Assembly: GCA_964522605.1 (NCBI GenBank)
Contig: CAZFWV010000453.1
Location: 1 to 5,021 of the forward strand
Direction of reading: 5' to 3'
DNA length: 5,021 bases
Source: CAVZLD01 sp964522605
GTDB taxonomy: Bacteria > Planctomycetota > Planctomycetia > Pirellulales > Pirellulaceae
Below, piece by piece: positions 1-5,021 of this stretch. A program made the position numbers and the translations under genes. The notes below the pieces were generated by a model that made no database searches, was not told the DNA's origin, and worked only from the letters and a program-made list of their open reading frames with translations. Position 1 is the first letter of the stretch; each line of letters opens with the position of its first letter.

Positions 1-108
1 GCCAATGTGCTGGCGATCCACGGAATGAACAATGTGCTGCAGACGGATCCACTGCGCAATGATCCGGATTTCTTCTTCGACGCGGAATTGGCGGCCACGG
101 AGATTCTG
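1..108 (+). other. C-terminal end of a first galactose-binding-like beta-sandwich domain (truncated by window)
   Basis: Residues 1-36 begin with ANVLAIHGMN and end near AELAATEIL. They match the last strands of the complete beta-sandwich at residues 632-812 (TNVLAIRGIN, then LILPELVSREV). The rest of this domain must lie upstream of base 1. A linker follows (residues 37-57) with PTPGETN, a motif that often closes such modules in planctomycete surface proteins. The fold assignment is by resemblance only. Confidence 0.6.
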
Positions 109-3100
109 CCTGGAGTTCCGCAGTACTTCATTACGCCCACACCGGGGGAAACCAACGAACTGCCCGCGGCACCTGCGCCACGGATTGAAGGAGGGGATGG
201 GCTCTTCTTCGGCAGCAAGACGTTCGAACTCGTGCTGGACGAACCGTCGCCCTCTTTGGAGATTCGTTACACCTTGGATGGAAGTGATCCGACGCCGGAG
301 TCTCTCCTGTACACCGGGCCCATCACGCTCACGCAGTCCGCCCGATTGCAGGCGCGCACCTTCGATACCTCCGGACAGAACCAGTTTGTTCCGGGCAATG
401 TGGTCAGTGGGACGTTTATCGCGGTGGATCCATCGCTGCGCGATTTCAGTTCCGATATCCCGGTCCTAGTCCTCGATACGCTCGGACAGTCGCTGCCCAG
501 TACGAGCAGCACGTCACTCGTGGGAATGAATGTCGTGCTTTTCGACGTCAGTAAGGCGACCGGGCGAGCCAGCCTCGATGGCGGCATTGTCGATTACCTC
601 GGGCGCGGCGGAGCGCGGGATCGAGGTTCCAGCACAGCCGGCCAGCCGAAACCAAACATGACGTTTGAAACGTGGGGACCCGAAGGGACCGGCATGGATG
701 ACGATGCCGACGTTTCACTGCTCGGTCTGCCGGCCGATTCCGATTGGACGCTGCACGCGCCGTACAACTTCGATCGAGCCTTGATCCGCAATCAGTTGGC
801 GTTCGACATGAGCAACGACATGGACATGTGGGCCACGCACTGGCGGCACGTCGAAGTCTACTTCAATCGCAGTCGCGACGGCGTCGTGGGATCCGCGGAC
901 TACGCGGGTGTCTATGTGCTGACGGAGCGAATTCAGGAAGGAAAAGACCGGATCGATATCAAGGACTCGGTCATCGAGCTGGGTACACCTCCCAGTCCGG
1001 ACCTGCCCGAGATGAGTGGCGGTTACATCTGGAAAATCGATCGCTCGGATCCCGATGCGCCCGCCTTCACGGGGGGCGGCCAGAGTATGAATTGGGTCTA
1101 TCCCAAGGCGCCCAACAGTCGAACAGCTCGTGAGGATCAGAAGGCGACCCCCGAGCAGCAGCAGTGGGTCATCAACTACTTCAACGAGTTCGCCAGTACT
1201 TTGCGAAATCCGGATATCAATGATCCAGACGGGTACAGCAAGTACATCAACCCGATCAGCTGGGCTGACCACCACATGCTGAATGTGTGGATGATGAATG
1301 TCGACGCCCTGCGATTGAGTGCCTACTTCTACAAAGATCGAGACGATCGGGTGAACTACGGTCCGGTCTGGGATTTTGATCGATCCGCCGAATCGACGGA
1401 CGATCGTGACGACGATCCCTACGTCTGGCGTTCGGAGCGAGGGGATTTGGGAACGGACTTCTTTGGCAACGGAACGCAGCGCTGGTGGGGTGACTTGTTC
1501 AGGGATCCGGGCTTCTGGCAGCTGTATGTGGATCGTTGGCAGATGTGGCGCCGCACGGTGCTCAGTGACGAGAATATTAACGCCGCGATCGACCGGATCG
1601 CCAGTGAACTGGAGGAGGCCCAGCAGCGGAATTTCGAAAAATGGCCCGCCACGCGTCCTCGCACGACCAGCGGCTTTAATTCCGGCCTGCTCGACGGCAC
1701 CTGGCAGGGCGAAATCGAAAACATGCGGCAGTGGCTCTTTGAGCGGGCAGCCTTCATGGATGCGAATTTCGTGCAGCCGCCATTCTTCGAAGTGAATGGA
1801 GAAACACTGACCGACGTTCCGGGTGCCTATGTTGTTCCAGGACAGGAGGTCACGATCTCCGGTCCCTTGTTGACGTTCTACAACGACACGCCGCTCGTTT
1901 CTGGAACCGTCGGCGAAACGACGGCGCGCTATTTCGTGCCCACGGATAATTCGCTCGGCACCTCTTGGGCTCAGCGAACGTTCAACGATAGTTCCTGGAG
2001 CGCCGGTCCAACCGGGATTGGGTTCGACACCGGTTCCGACTTCACCGACGTCATCGCGACGAATGTCCGTCCGTCGGACAAGAACCCAGATGCGACGACG
2101 ATTCTGACTCGAATCCCCTTCCAGATCTCGAATCTGCAGGAAGCGCGCAGTAACGATCTGGTGCTGAAGATGAAGTACGACGACGGATTCGTCGCCTACT
2201 TGAACGGTACGCTGGTCCTGGAACATAACCTGCGCGAGCCGATCGCTTGGGACTCGCGAGCGAGCACCCGCGGTACCCCACTTGATCGTGACATGGCCGA
2301 AACCTGGGTCGACTTCGATCTGTCGGAGTACAAGAACCTGCTCGTCGCCGGAACGAATGTCCTGGCGATTCGCGGGATTAACTCTTCCGCCTCGAGCAAC
2401 GACATGTTGATCCTGCCGGAACTCGTGTCACGCGAGGTGTTGTTCGGTGTCAATCCGGCCTCCAAGGTCTATTATACGACGGATGGCTCGGATCCGCGGG
2501 GAGAGGATGGAAATCCGAGTCCCTCGGCGACACTGCTGCCGCAGGGCCAGACGATCACGATTAACCAGAACACCCGCGTGATCGCGCGGAATTTCGACAA
2601 CGTGACCGACCGGGGCGAGCAATCTCGCAAGGTGGGAGTGGACGACATCTACTGGAGCGGTCCGGTTCAGTACGACTTCGTCACGAGTAGCGCTCCGCTG
2701 GTGATTAGCGAGATCAACTACAACCCGGGCCCGGTCACGCAGGCGGAAGCCGACGCGGGCTATGGAAATGATGATTTCGAATTCATCGAGATCTATAACC
2801 CGAGCAACATGACTGCGGATCTGGTTGGTGTGAAACTGACGGATGGAGTCGAATTCGACTTCTATACGAGTGAGATCCGGCAGTTACCGCCACGCAGCCG
2901 ACTGGTTGTCGTGGAAAACCAGGTCGCGTTCGAGATGCGTTACGGCGAGGGATTGCCGGTCGCCGGCGAGTACACGGGCAATTTGGACAACGCCGGTGAA
3001 GATATCGATCTCCAGGACGGAACCGGGCATGTCGTTTTCTCCGTGCTCTACGGCGATAGTGATCCGTGGCCCCTTCGGGCGGATGGCGTGGGAGCGACGC

Positions 3101-4815
3101 TCGAATTGATCAGCTCGGGAACGCCCGCGTCACTGCAGTCGAAGTGGTACAGCTGGCGTGGGAGCAGTGAGTACGGGGGAACGCCGGGAACTGCCGGGTC
3201 GGGACCGAACGGTGTGGTGATTAATGAGGTGCTCGCGGCGACCCGCGGAACGGAACTACGGGACGCGATCGAGATTCTCAACACAAGCGACACACCGATC
3301 AATATCGGCGGCTGGTATCTGAGCGATACGGACAACAATTTCTTCCGGTATCGGATTCCCGCTGGCACCACGTTGCAGCCGGGTCAGTATCTCGCGTATG
3401 ACGAGCGTCAATTCAATTTCGGACTCAATCAGGACGAAGGAGATAGTGTCTGGTTGATCATTCCGGGAGCCGCGGAAGGAACGGTCTCACGTTTCGTCGA
3501 CGACGTGCACTTTGGTGCGACGATCAGTGGTGAATCACTGGGCCGCATGCCAAACGGAAGTGGCCGGCTTGCCCCGTTGGCGCGATTGACGTTCGGTGGC
3601 GATAACGGTCGGCCCCGCGTCGGACCGCTCGTGATTACGGAGTTGCAATACAACCCGGTGATCTCCGAGGCGGCATCGGCGGTCTATCCGGAGGTCGACG
3701 AAAGCGATCTGGAGTTCGTCGAAATCCACAACCCGACCGGCCAGTCGTTCGATCTGACGAATTGGCGTCTGCGGGCCGGAGCGGACTTTGATTTCCCCGC
3801 CGGCACGCAACTCGCCGCTGGCGAAACGATCCTCGTGCTGAAGTTCAACCCGGATGATCCCGAAAACATCAACGAGCTGAACGCGTTCAAGGCTCAGTAT
3901 GGGATCGGGAACAACGTGCGGTTGCTCGGCGGCTACGCAGGGCGACTCAACAACAGCGACGACCGTGTTCTGCTACAGCGTCCACTGACCCCGCCCGCGA
4001 ATCAGCCGAATTACATTCCGCGGGCTCAGGAAGACGAAGTGCTGTACGACGATAAGGTGCCCTGGCCGACCGGTGCCGACGGAACCGGGAATTCACTGCA
4101 ACGCAAGCAGGCCAATGCCTTTGGCAATGATCCGAACTCCTGGTTCTCGGGACGACCGTCACCCGGTGTCCTGTTGACGAGTATTCCTGGTGACTTCAAC
4201 GGGAACGGCGAATTGGACGAGCCGGATATCAATCTGTTATTCGTCCAAATGCGTTCCGCCAATCCGGATCTCGACTATGACCTCACCGAAGACGGCAAAG
4301 TTGACACGGAAGATCGTGACGAGTTGATCTTGAAGATTTTCGGCACGACATATGGCGACGCCAACCTCGATATGTTCTTCGATACGGCAGATCTTGTTCA
4401 AGTCCTTCAGCGTGGCAAGTACGAAGATGGAATTTCACTGAACGCTGGTTGGGGCGACGGCGACTGGAATGGGAACGGCGATTTCGGCACGGAAGACCTT
4501 GTACTTGCCCTGCAGTCGGGCGGTTATGAGTCGGCAGCCGCCGTTCCCGTCGCCGCGGTTCCGGGAACTGCAGAACCCTTGCTGGCCGTGGGCGCCGCGG
4601 TCGAGCCGTTGCCGGACTCGCGTGAAAACTCCGCAGGATTGGCCATGGAACAGGTGGCGATTTCGACCGCCACGCTGCAATCCACCGGTGTGCGGCAAGT
4701 GGAACTTGTGGATGAAGCGATTCAAACGCTCTTCCAGGACGAGACGGATTCGGGCGACGTTTCAGACGAAGGCCTCGGGGACTTGGATGGAGAGGGATCG
4801 GGAGACCTCGCCTGA
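1..4815 (+). CDS. Giant secreted CotH kinase-like / lamin-tail / dockerin protein, 5' partial
   Basis: The frame is open from the first base to the TGA at 4813-4815, giving 1604 codons. The 5' end is missing. The GTG at base 7 is an internal Val inside a beta-sandwich strand (ANVLAIHGMN), matched by TNVLAIRGIN at residues 785-794, so it is not a start. Visible domains in order are: beta-sandwich end, Fn3-associated module, CotH kinase-like domain, split Fn3-associated module plus beta-sandwich, three lamin-tail domains, four dockerin-type EF-hand loops, and an acidic tail. This combination is familiar from very large planctomycete exported proteins. The likely place of action is the cell surface or outside the cell; the lack of any cysteine and the many Asp-rich calcium loops fit that. 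Substrate and biological role are unknown. No frameshift or in-frame stop is seen. The gene is probably last in its transcript, since a palindrome cluster starts 31 bases after the stop. Confidence is high for the gene and moderate for its location. Confidence 0.95.
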   Translation, partial: ANVLAIHGMNNVLQTDPLRNDPDFFFDAELAATEILPGVPQYFITPTPGETNELPAAPAPRIEGGDGLFFGSKTFELVLDEPSPSLEIRYTLDGSDPTPESLLYTGPITLTQSARLQARTFDTSGQNQFVPGNVVSGTFIAVDPSLRDFSSDIPVLVLDTLGQSLPSTSSTSLVGMNVVLFDVSKATGRASLDGGIVDYLGRGGARDRGSSTAGQPKPNMTFETWGPEGTGMDDDADVSLLGLPADSDWTLHAPYNFDRALIRNQLAFDMSNDMDMWATHWRHVEVYFNRSRDGVVGSADYAGVYVLTERIQEGKDRIDIKDSVIELGTPPSPDLPEMSGGYIWKIDRSDPDAPAFTGGGQSMNWVYPKAPNSRTAREDQKATPEQQQWVINYFNEFASTLRNPDINDPDGYSKYINPISWADHHMLNVWMMNVDALRLSAYFYKDRDDRVNYGPVWDFDRSAESTDDRDDDPYVWRSERGDLGTDFFGNGTQRWWGDLFRDPGFWQLYVDRWQMWRRTVLSDENINAAIDRIASELEEAQQRNFEKWPATRPRTTSGFNSGLLDGTWQGEIENMRQWLFERAAFMDANFVQPPFFEVNGETLTDVPGAYVVPGQEVTISGPLLTFYNDTPLVSGTVGETTARYFVPTDNSLGTSWAQRTFNDSSWSAGPTGIGFDTGSDFTDVIATNVRPSDKNPDATTILTRIPFQISNLQEARSNDLVLKMKYDDGFVAYLNGTLVLEHNLREPIAWDSRASTRGTPLDRDMAETWVDFDLSEYKNLLVAGTNVLAIRGINSSASSNDMLILPELVSREVLFGVNPASKVYYTTDGSDPRGEDGNPSPSATLLPQGQTITINQNTRVIARNFDNVTDRGEQSRKVGVDDIYWSGPVQYDFVTSSAPLVISEINYNPGPVTQAEADAGYGNDDFEFIEIYNPSNMTADLVGVKLTDGVEFDFYTSEIRQLPPRSRLVVVENQVAFEMRYGEGLPVAGEYTGNLDNAGEDIDLQDGTGHVVFSVLYGDSDPWPLRADGVGATLELISSGTPASLQSKWYSWRGSSEYGGTPGTAGSGPNGVVINEVLAATRGTELRDAIEILNTSDTPINIGGWYLSDTDNNFFRYRIPAGTTLQPGQYLAYDERQFNFGLNQDEGDSVWLIIPGAAEGTVSRFVDDVHFGATISGESLGRMPNGSGRLAPLARLTFGGDNGRPRVGPLVITELQYNPVISEAASAVYPEVDESDLEFVEIHNPTGQSFDLTNWRLRAGADFDFPAGTQLAAGETILVLKFNPDDPENINELNAFKAQYGIGNNVRLLGGYAGRLNNSDDRVLLQRPLTPPANQPNYIPRAQEDEVLYDDKVPWPTGADGTGNSLQRKQANAFGNDPNSWFSGRPSPGVLLTSIPGDFNGNGELDEPDINLLFVQMRSANPDLDYDLTEDGKVDTEDRDELILKIFGTTYGDANLDMFFDTADLVQVLQRGKYEDGISLNAGWGDGDWNGNGDFGTEDLVLALQSGGYESAAAVPVAAVPGTAEPLLAVGAAVEPLPDSRENSAGLAMEQVAISTATLQSTGVRQVELVDEAIQTLFQDETDSGDVSDEGLGDLDGEGSGDLA
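178..423 (+). other. Chitobiase C-terminal / Fn3-associated type beta-sandwich module 1
   Basis: Residues about 60-140 show the hallmark IRYTLDGSDPTPES followed by LYTGPITLTQSARLQARTFD. This YT-DGSDPT ... GPI.L ... A+. pattern is characteristic of the chitobiase C-terminal (CHB_HEX_C) / Fn3-associated family. These modules are structural or carbohydrate-associated spacers in secreted enzymes. Here the module is contiguous and directly precedes the CotH kinase-like domain. It is a useful reference for the second, split copy further on. Confidence 0.8.
448..1770 (+). other. CotH kinase-like domain
   Basis: Residues about 150-590 fit the CotH family, whose founding member is a Bacillus spore-coat protein kinase. 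Landmarks in order are: GARDRGSS (204-211), the family's R.RG.SS element, with K217 just after; LLGLPADSDWTLHAPYNFD (240-258) and LIRNQLAF (261-268), the 'LLG..W.L.a...D...iRN' block; VEVYFN (284-289) and YAGVYVLTERI (301-311); GGYIWKIDR (340-348); NVDALRLSAYFYKD (433-446); and GPVWDFDRS (454-462). The Asp residues of WDFD (458, 460) are candidates for metal or catalytic roles by analogy with the family. After that come the W-rich GTDFF ... WWGDLF stretch (484-500) and the helical DRWQMWRRTVLS / NINAAIDRIASEL region (511-537). In the well-studied members the fold phosphorylates other proteins. Whether this copy is active, and on what, is not shown by sequence. Confidence 0.88.
1783..2685 (+). 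other. Second Fn3-associated module apparently split by a galactose-binding-like beta-sandwich
   Basis: Residues 595-622 (FFEVNGE ... VPGQEVTISGP) look like the opening strands of a chitobiase-type/Fn3-associated module. The expected next strand with the hallmark KVYYTTDGSDPR appears only at 822-833. Between them, about 632-812, sits a complete beta-sandwich. Its landmarks are ARYFVPTDNSLGTSW (642-656), FNDSSWSAGPTGIGFD (661-676), KYDDGFVAYLNGTLV (725-739) and TNVLAIRGIN (785-794), a pattern common in planctomycete exported proteins and resembling ligand- or sugar-binding jelly-rolls. After the hallmark come ITINQNTRVIARNFD and WSGPVQYDFV, which end the Fn3-associated fold. The individual domain calls are fairly secure; the nesting is my inference. 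Confidence 0.65.
2692..3192 (+). other. Lamin-tail-like domain 1
   Basis: Residues about 898-1064 start with APLVISEINYNPG, then FEFIEIYNPSNMTADLVGVKL and VEFDF. Together these are the classic lamin-tail (LTD) opening: ISEI.YNP, EFIEI.NP and a 'DL..' strand. Further on are LPPRSRLVVVEN (962-973), YTGNLDNAGEDIDLQD and DPWPLRADGVGATLEL (1021-1036). The domain closes with SEYGGTPGTAG. LTDs are Ig-like beta-sandwiches used as binding or spacer modules in bacterial secreted proteins. This copy resembles LTD 3 more than LTD 2. Confidence 0.85.
3208..3600 (+). other. Lamin-tail-like domain 2 (divergent, shorter)
   Basis: Residues about 1070-1200 begin NGVVINEVLAA, then DAIEILNTSDTPINIGGWYLSD, IPAGTTLQPGQYLAYDE, EGDSVWLI and GESLGRMPNGSG. 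The 'INE..A', 'iEi.N.s...i.l.gWyLsD' and 'f.ag..l.pg.yl..de' signatures mark a lamin-tail domain of the commonest bacterial subtype. It lacks the YNP motif and the DPWP / G.G.SL region shared by copies 1 and 3, so the three copies are not a simple recent triplication. Confidence 0.85.
3619..4173 (+). other. Lamin-tail-like domain 3
   Basis: Residues about 1207-1391 begin VGPLVITELQYNPV, then LEFVEIHNPTGQSFDLTNWRL, ADFDFPAGTQLAAGETILVLKF, YAGRLNNSDDRVLLQR, VPWPTGADGTGNSLQRK and NSWFSGRPSPGVL. It parallels LTD 1 almost element by element: YNP, EF-EI-NP, Y.G.L.N..., PWP..ADG.G..L. This indicates that copies 1 and 3 share a closer ancestor. The segment at 1328-1345 (RPLTPPANQPNYIPRAQE) is a longer surface loop than in copy 1. 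The domain ends immediately before the dockerin-type calcium loops. Confidence 0.85.
4189..4530 (+). other. Four dockerin-type calcium-binding (EF-hand-like) loops in tandem
   Basis: Four loops with acidic or amide residues at EF-hand positions 1, 3, 5 and 12 can be placed. They are GDFNGNGELDEPD (1397-1409; D1398, N1400, N1402, D1409), DLTEDGKVDTED (1427-1438), GDANLDMFFDTAD (1452-1464) and GDWNGNGDFGTED (1487-1499). Each is followed by a short helix, for example LVQVLQRGKYE and LVLALQSGGYE. A classical dockerin type I has two such loops, so this amounts to two dockerin-like units. In clostridia, dockerins anchor enzymes to cohesins. In planctomycetes the partner is generally not known, so a cellulosome-like role should not be assumed. 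Calcium binding is likely. Confidence 0.85.
4531..4812 (+). other. C-terminal tail: Ala/Pro/Val-rich linker, amphipathic VDEAIQTLF segment, acidic end
   Basis: Residues 1511-1604 follow the last calcium loop. The first part is low-complexity (SAAAVPVAAVPGTAEP). Residues 1567-1579 (VELVDEAIQTLFQ) could form a short amphipathic helix. The last 25 residues are mostly Asp, Glu, Gly and Ser. There is no hydrophobic membrane anchor followed by basic residues, no LPXTG motif and no PEP motif, so known C-terminal sorting signals are absent. I do not recognise a function. Confidence 0.6.
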
Positions 4816-4846
4816 TTGGCTTGGGGTTTCCGGGACAATTCAGTCT

Positions 4847-4872
4847 CGTTCCCAGGCTCCTGCCTGGGAACG
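4847..4872. repeat. Palindrome module 1 (perfect 11-bp stem)
   Basis: CGTTCCCAGGC at 4847-4857 pairs perfectly with GCCTGGGAACG at 4862-4872 around the 4-base loop TCCT. It begins 31 bases after the stop codon of the giant gene and is the strongest hairpin in the intergenic region. It could slow or end transcription or protect the mRNA 3' end. However, the bases after it (CACTGTATTC) are not a T-run, so it is not a canonical intrinsic terminator. Confidence 0.9.
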
Positions 4873-4882
4873 CACTGTATTC

Positions 4883-4895
4883 GAGGCTCCGCCTC
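4883..4895. repeat. Palindrome module 2
   Basis: GAGGCTCCGCCTC has a 5-bp stem (GAGGC / GCCTC) and a 3-base loop. It is separated from module 1 by about ten bases. Its inverted partner is the module at 4974-4988, which differs by a C-to-T in the loop when read in the same direction and has one more stem pair. Confidence 0.8.
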
Positions 4896-4912
4896 AGTCT
4901 CCGCGGGTTTGT

Positions 4913-4930
4913 CGGAGGCTCCGTCCGGAG
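4913..4930. repeat. Palindrome module 3
   Basis: CGGAGGCTCCGTCCGGAG contains three alternating short complements: CGGAG, CTCCG and CGGAG. It can fold in more than one way, for instance CGGA 4913-4916 with TCCG 4924-4927, or CTCC 4919-4922 with GGAG 4927-4930. Its shared core GGCTCCG faces the inverted core at 4945-4951. Confidence 0.65.
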
Positions 4931-4942
4931 TCTTCAAGGCAG

Positions 4943-4954
4943 GCCGGAGCCGGC
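4943..4954. repeat. Palindrome module 4 (inverted orientation)
   Basis: GCCGGAGCCGGC forms a GCCG / CGGC stem around GAGC. Read on the opposite strand it shares GGCTCCG with module 3, and it sits at the mirrored distance from the cluster's axis. Confidence 0.65.
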
Positions 4955-4973
4955 AGGATGACAGGACGCGTCA

Positions 4974-4988
4974 GGAGGCAGAGCCTCC
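4974..4988. repeat. Palindrome module 5 (inverted partner of module 2)
   Basis: GGAGGCAGAGCCTCC has a perfect 6-bp stem (GGAGGC / GCCTCC) and the loop AGA. Its reverse complement matches module 2 over the central 13 bases with one mismatch. Confidence 0.85.
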
Positions 4989-4997
4989 AAGACGAGG

Positions 4998-5021
4998 CGT
5001 TCCCAGGCAGGAGCCTGGGAA
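4998..5021. repeat. Palindrome module 6 (inverted partner of module 1, cut by window end)
   Basis: CGTTCCCAGGC at 4998-5008, loop AGGA, then GCCTGGGAA up to the last base. Every visible base equals the reverse complement of module 1. If the stem is complete, the next two bases beyond the window should be CG. Confidence 0.88.

Larger units (their letters stand above)
4847..5021. repeat. Mirror-symmetric cluster of six small GC-rich palindromes (REP/MITE-like), open at right edge
   Basis: Three modules with a GGCTCC core (starting at 4855, 4885 and 4917) are followed by three with the reverse-complement core: GGAGCC at 4946, AGAGCC at 4980 and GGAGCC at 5010. Paired modules have midpoints at 4935, 4935 and 4934, so the array is an interrupted palindrome about 175 bases long. 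The outermost arms, 4849-4873 and 4997-5021, are an exact 25-base inverted repeat that runs off the window. Such modules resemble intergenic repeats I recall from planctomycete genomes. They may be a non-autonomous mobile element or an extragenic palindromic family. No coding capacity is evident. Confidence 0.85.

Noticed and set aside
7..9. GTG as the translation start of the giant gene
   Set aside because: The two preceding codons continue the same beta-strand motif (ANVLAI), which is matched internally. A ribosome binding site cannot be judged with only six bases upstream.
715..2226. Long minus-strand open frame (503 codons) opposite the CotH region
   Set aside because: It lies in exact codon register with the plus-strand gene, so it stays open simply because the sense gene avoids TTA, CTA and TCA codons there. 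Its composition (rich in Val, Arg, His, Ile) is typical of a mirror reading, and no domain is recognisable. The sense strand has clear family motifs throughout.
4189..4530. Cellulosome component
   Set aside because: Dockerin-type loops alone do not show a cellulosome. No glycoside hydrolase, carbohydrate-binding module of known type or cohesin is visible in the window.
1..4815. High density of GATC sites as a methylation or regulatory signal
   Set aside because: The gene is very rich in Asp and Ile and uses GAT and ATC codons often, which generates GATC in coding sequence. No clustering outside coding DNA was noticed.
4847..4882. Rho-independent terminator at module 1
   Set aside because: The stem is strong but is followed by CACTGTATTC instead of a T-rich tract, and the same stem recurs inverted at the window end as part of a repeat. 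Some effect on transcription remains possible.
4722..4937. Minus-strand open frame across the gene end and the palindrome cluster
   Set aside because: It runs through the antisense of the acidic tail and the repeat modules, has biased low-complexity composition, and shows no recognisable domain.
4847..5021. CRISPR array
   Set aside because: The modules are short palindromes of unequal length in opposite orientations with irregular 10-20 base gaps. There are no uniform direct repeats or spacers of about 30 bases.

Overview
The window looks like chromosomal DNA of a planctomycete (Planctomycetota). It is moderately GC-rich. It carries the 3' part of one giant gene for a secreted, multi-domain protein of a type common in that phylum: galactose-binding-like beta-sandwich, chitobiase/Fn3-associated module, CotH kinase-like domain, lamin-tail domains and dockerin-type EF-hand repeats. 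Downstream lies a cluster of short GC-rich palindromes (GGCTCC / GGAGCC cores) of a kind I recall from planctomycete intergenic DNA. The phylum call is inferred from architecture and repeats; there is no rRNA or other phylogenetic marker here.

Layout. Bases 1-4815 are one uninterrupted plus-strand reading frame, open at the left edge. Residue numbers below count from the alanine codon at bases 1-3, giving 1604 visible residues. The order is: end of a first beta-sandwich (1-36), linker, Fn3-associated module 1 (about 58-140), CotH kinase-like domain (about 150-590), a second Fn3-associated module apparently split by a complete beta-sandwich (about 595-895), three lamin-tail-like domains (about 898-1064, 1070-1200, 1207-1391), four calcium-binding dockerin-type loops (1397-1510), and an Ala/Pro-rich then acidic C-terminal tail (1511-1604). 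The visible protein contains no cysteine. Its start codon and signal peptide lie upstream of the window.

Bases 4816-4846 are a short spacer. From 4847 to the right edge there is a symmetric array of six small palindromes. Three are in one orientation and three are in the opposite orientation, mirrored about position 4935. The outermost pair is a 25-base exact inverted repeat that runs to the last base of the window. No second gene, tRNA, CRISPR array or recognisable transposase gene is present.

The window has only one gene, so gene cooperation cannot be assessed. I see no clearly new multi-gene system. The points most worth a second look are the mirror-symmetric repeat element, the apparent insertion of one beta-sandwich into another, and a CotH kinase-like domain embedded in a cysteine-free, probably extracellular protein.
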